Under the pieces are notes generated by a model. The model saw nothing but the letters and a program-made list of their open reading frames with translations, was not told the origin of the DNA and did no database searches. From positions 1-6,570 of the forward strand of contig JAOZMQ010000173.1 in NCBI GenBank assembly GCA_029934195.1: 6,570 bases of DNA. Direction: 5' to 3'. Below are positions 5,286 through 6,570 of this stretch, piece after piece. The translations under genes were made by a program, and so were the position numbers. Source of the DNA: Candidatus Cloacimonadota bacterium. Lineage in GTDB: Bacteria > Cloacimonadota > Cloacimonadia > Cloacimonadales > JAOZMQ01. The stretch's first letter is position 1. Every line of letters begins with the position of its first letter.

Positions 5286-6570
5286 ATGTTTTCTAAACTC
5301 AATTTTATTTTATTGTTGATAATATTGTTTTTGGGTTTATCTATATTTCCGATTGTGTTGTATTTTCACCAACAAAATGTCCCAAATTTCCCAGAACACA
5401 ATACACCAGAATATGCTATCAGTCATATTATTCCATTCAAATTGAATCAGATTTCCGGTATATTTGGAAAAGAGGCCAAAACATTTGAAGTCGGTGATGC
5501 CTTAGAAGAGAATGAATATTATATTCCATATCTTAAAGAGAATATTTGTATTGCAATTTTAAGGATAGATTCTATGGATATTGTTGCAAATGAAGCGATG
5601 AAGACAAGTATTATGTATAGGCTTAATAATTTAGAGGATGATTTGAAGAAAATCATTGATAAGGATAAAATTGAAGAATCTATTCACTTAAAAGAGGGAA
5701 AGACAAATATTGATTACAAAATAAATTTTTCCTGTGTGAAAGACAAAAAGCAAAAAATAAATTCAGTTAAATTATGTCTCAATATACTAAATAATGAAAC
5801 TGGTGAGATTGTTGAGGTTTTAGATGTAAATTTTATAGCTCCAGAAAGATTAAAAAATTGGGTAAATCAAATAAAAAAATACAATATTGTAGAAAAAAAA
5901 TTGATAAAAAATTCACAACTGAGTATAAAAATTATGTTATTACTTCTGTTGGTTTGTTTTGTTTTTTTAATCTATATTGTTATTGATTGGTTTAAAAATA
6001 AAGGGAAAAATAATAAGCAAGGAAACCTTAAAAGAAAAATTGAGAGGATTAAGAAAACTCTACAGGAAAAAGATTTTTTTCAGGCGTATAAACTGTTATC
6101 CTCTCTCCAAGAAGAATATCCAAATAGTAAAAGAATTGAAACATTTATCAATAGATTGCTTGAAAATAGAAGTGAAAATATTATTGAAGGTGAAGCTGCA
6201 CTTTTTTTTGCAAATGAACTTCAAGCAAGAGCTATTTCTGCACAAATAAATCATACTGAGATAATTGTATCTTCCGAAGAACTCAAAACAATTACATCTT
6301 TGAAGGCAAAAAGTAAAGAATTAGAAATTGTCTTTGAGGATATGAAAGATTTAATTGTGATTGAAGAAGAAATTGCTGAGATTAATCTTGTAAATTCTGA
6401 GAATTCGGCAGAAAAATTATCTCAAGAGGAGAATGGATCAGAGGAATCAAATGAGGAGTCTATAGCTTATTTAGATAAAGTAGAAGAGAATCCTTTAGAA
6501 AAAAAAATGGAGATGATTGAACAGGAGAATGAGGAAGAAATTGTAGAAACATCCATTCCAACAGATGACA
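5286..6570 (+). CDS. Two-membrane-segment protein with external domain and acidic cytoplasmic tail (3' partial)
   Basis: The frame is open from ATG 5286 to the right edge with no stop, 428 full codons. Shine-Dalgarno AAAGGAG (5271-5277) sits eight bases before the ATG, so the start is firm. Residues about 7-27 are a hydrophobic segment (signal anchor) and 216-236 a second one. Strongly basic residues follow the second (237-257, KNKGKNNK..LKRK), so by the positive-inside rule the C-terminal part is cytoplasmic and residues 28-213 lie in the periplasm or outside. That outer domain is mixed alpha/beta, rich in Asn, Ile, Lys and Glu, with no motif I know. Residues about 248-295 form a basic helical pair (EKDFFQAYKLLSSLQEEYPNS) that looks like one TPR-type repeat. 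The last 70 visible residues hold 22 Glu. The layout is that of a membrane sensor or scaffold. The output domain, if any, lies beyond the window. It is not part of an operon with the small gene upstream, which runs the other way. Function unknown. Confidence 0.88.
   Translation, partial: MFSKLNFILLLIILFLGLSIFPIVLYFHQQNVPNFPEHNTPEYAISHIIPFKLNQISGIFGKEAKTFEVGDALEENEYYIPYLKENICIAILRIDSMDIVANEAMKTSIMYRLNNLEDDLKKIIDKDKIEESIHLKEGKTNIDYKINFSCVKDKKQKINSVKLCLNILNNETGEIVEVLDVNFIAPERLKNWVNQIKKYNIVEKKLIKNSQLSIKIMLLLLLVCFVFLIYIVIDWFKNKGKNNKQGNLKRKIERIKKTLQEKDFFQAYKLLSSLQEEYPNSKRIETFINRLLENRSENIIEGEAALFFANELQARAISAQINHTEIIVSSEELKTITSLKAKSKELEIVFEDMKDLIVIEEEIAEINLVNSENSAEKLSQEENGSEESNEESIAYLDKVEENPLEKKMEMIEQENEEEIVETSIPTDD

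Noticed and set aside
5977..6249. A 90-residue plus-strand ORF
   Set aside because: It lies in another frame inside the membrane protein gene, has no ribosome site and has a Lys/Leu/Ile composition typical of a shadow frame.

Overview
The window is AT-rich DNA, with four protein genes and two intergenic stretches that hold RNA- or DNA-level structure. The first gene carries a C-terminal type IX secretion (T9SS) sorting domain (YPNPFNP motif, terminal KMLLLK), a dockerin and fibronectin-III-like modules. That combination, with low GC, points to the Fibrobacterota-Chlorobi-Bacteroidota superphylum, with Cloacimonadota or a close relative as my best guess. The lineage is inferred from protein style only; there is no rRNA or other marker here.

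Left part (1-2122): the 3' end of a large secreted, cell-surface multidomain protein. Its reading frame is open from the left edge, so the start lies outside the window. A strong intrinsic terminator (1996-2027) closes it. Centre (2123-4576): an 817-residue fusion of a fatty-acid-activating AMP-binding enzyme, an acyl-carrier domain and a PlsC-type glycerolipid acyltransferase. It looks like a one-chain fatty-acid activation and transfer enzyme, with its domains in the opposite order to E. coli Aas.

Right-centre (4577-5285): a string of short hairpins (4648-4745), a small helical protein gene on the minus strand (4812-5012), and a region with inverted repeats, two TATAAT boxes and a GC-rich island able to fold (5182-5235). 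Right end (5286-6570): a membrane protein gene that runs off the window. It has a membrane segment at the N-terminus, about 185 residues outside, a second membrane segment, then a basic helical stretch and a very acidic tail. I do not recognise its family.

The genes do not form an obvious pathway. The terminator separates the surface protein from the acyltransferase fusion, and the minus-strand gene separates that from the membrane protein. The parts most worth a second look are the hairpin cluster, the folded leader in front of the membrane protein, and the three-domain acyl enzyme.
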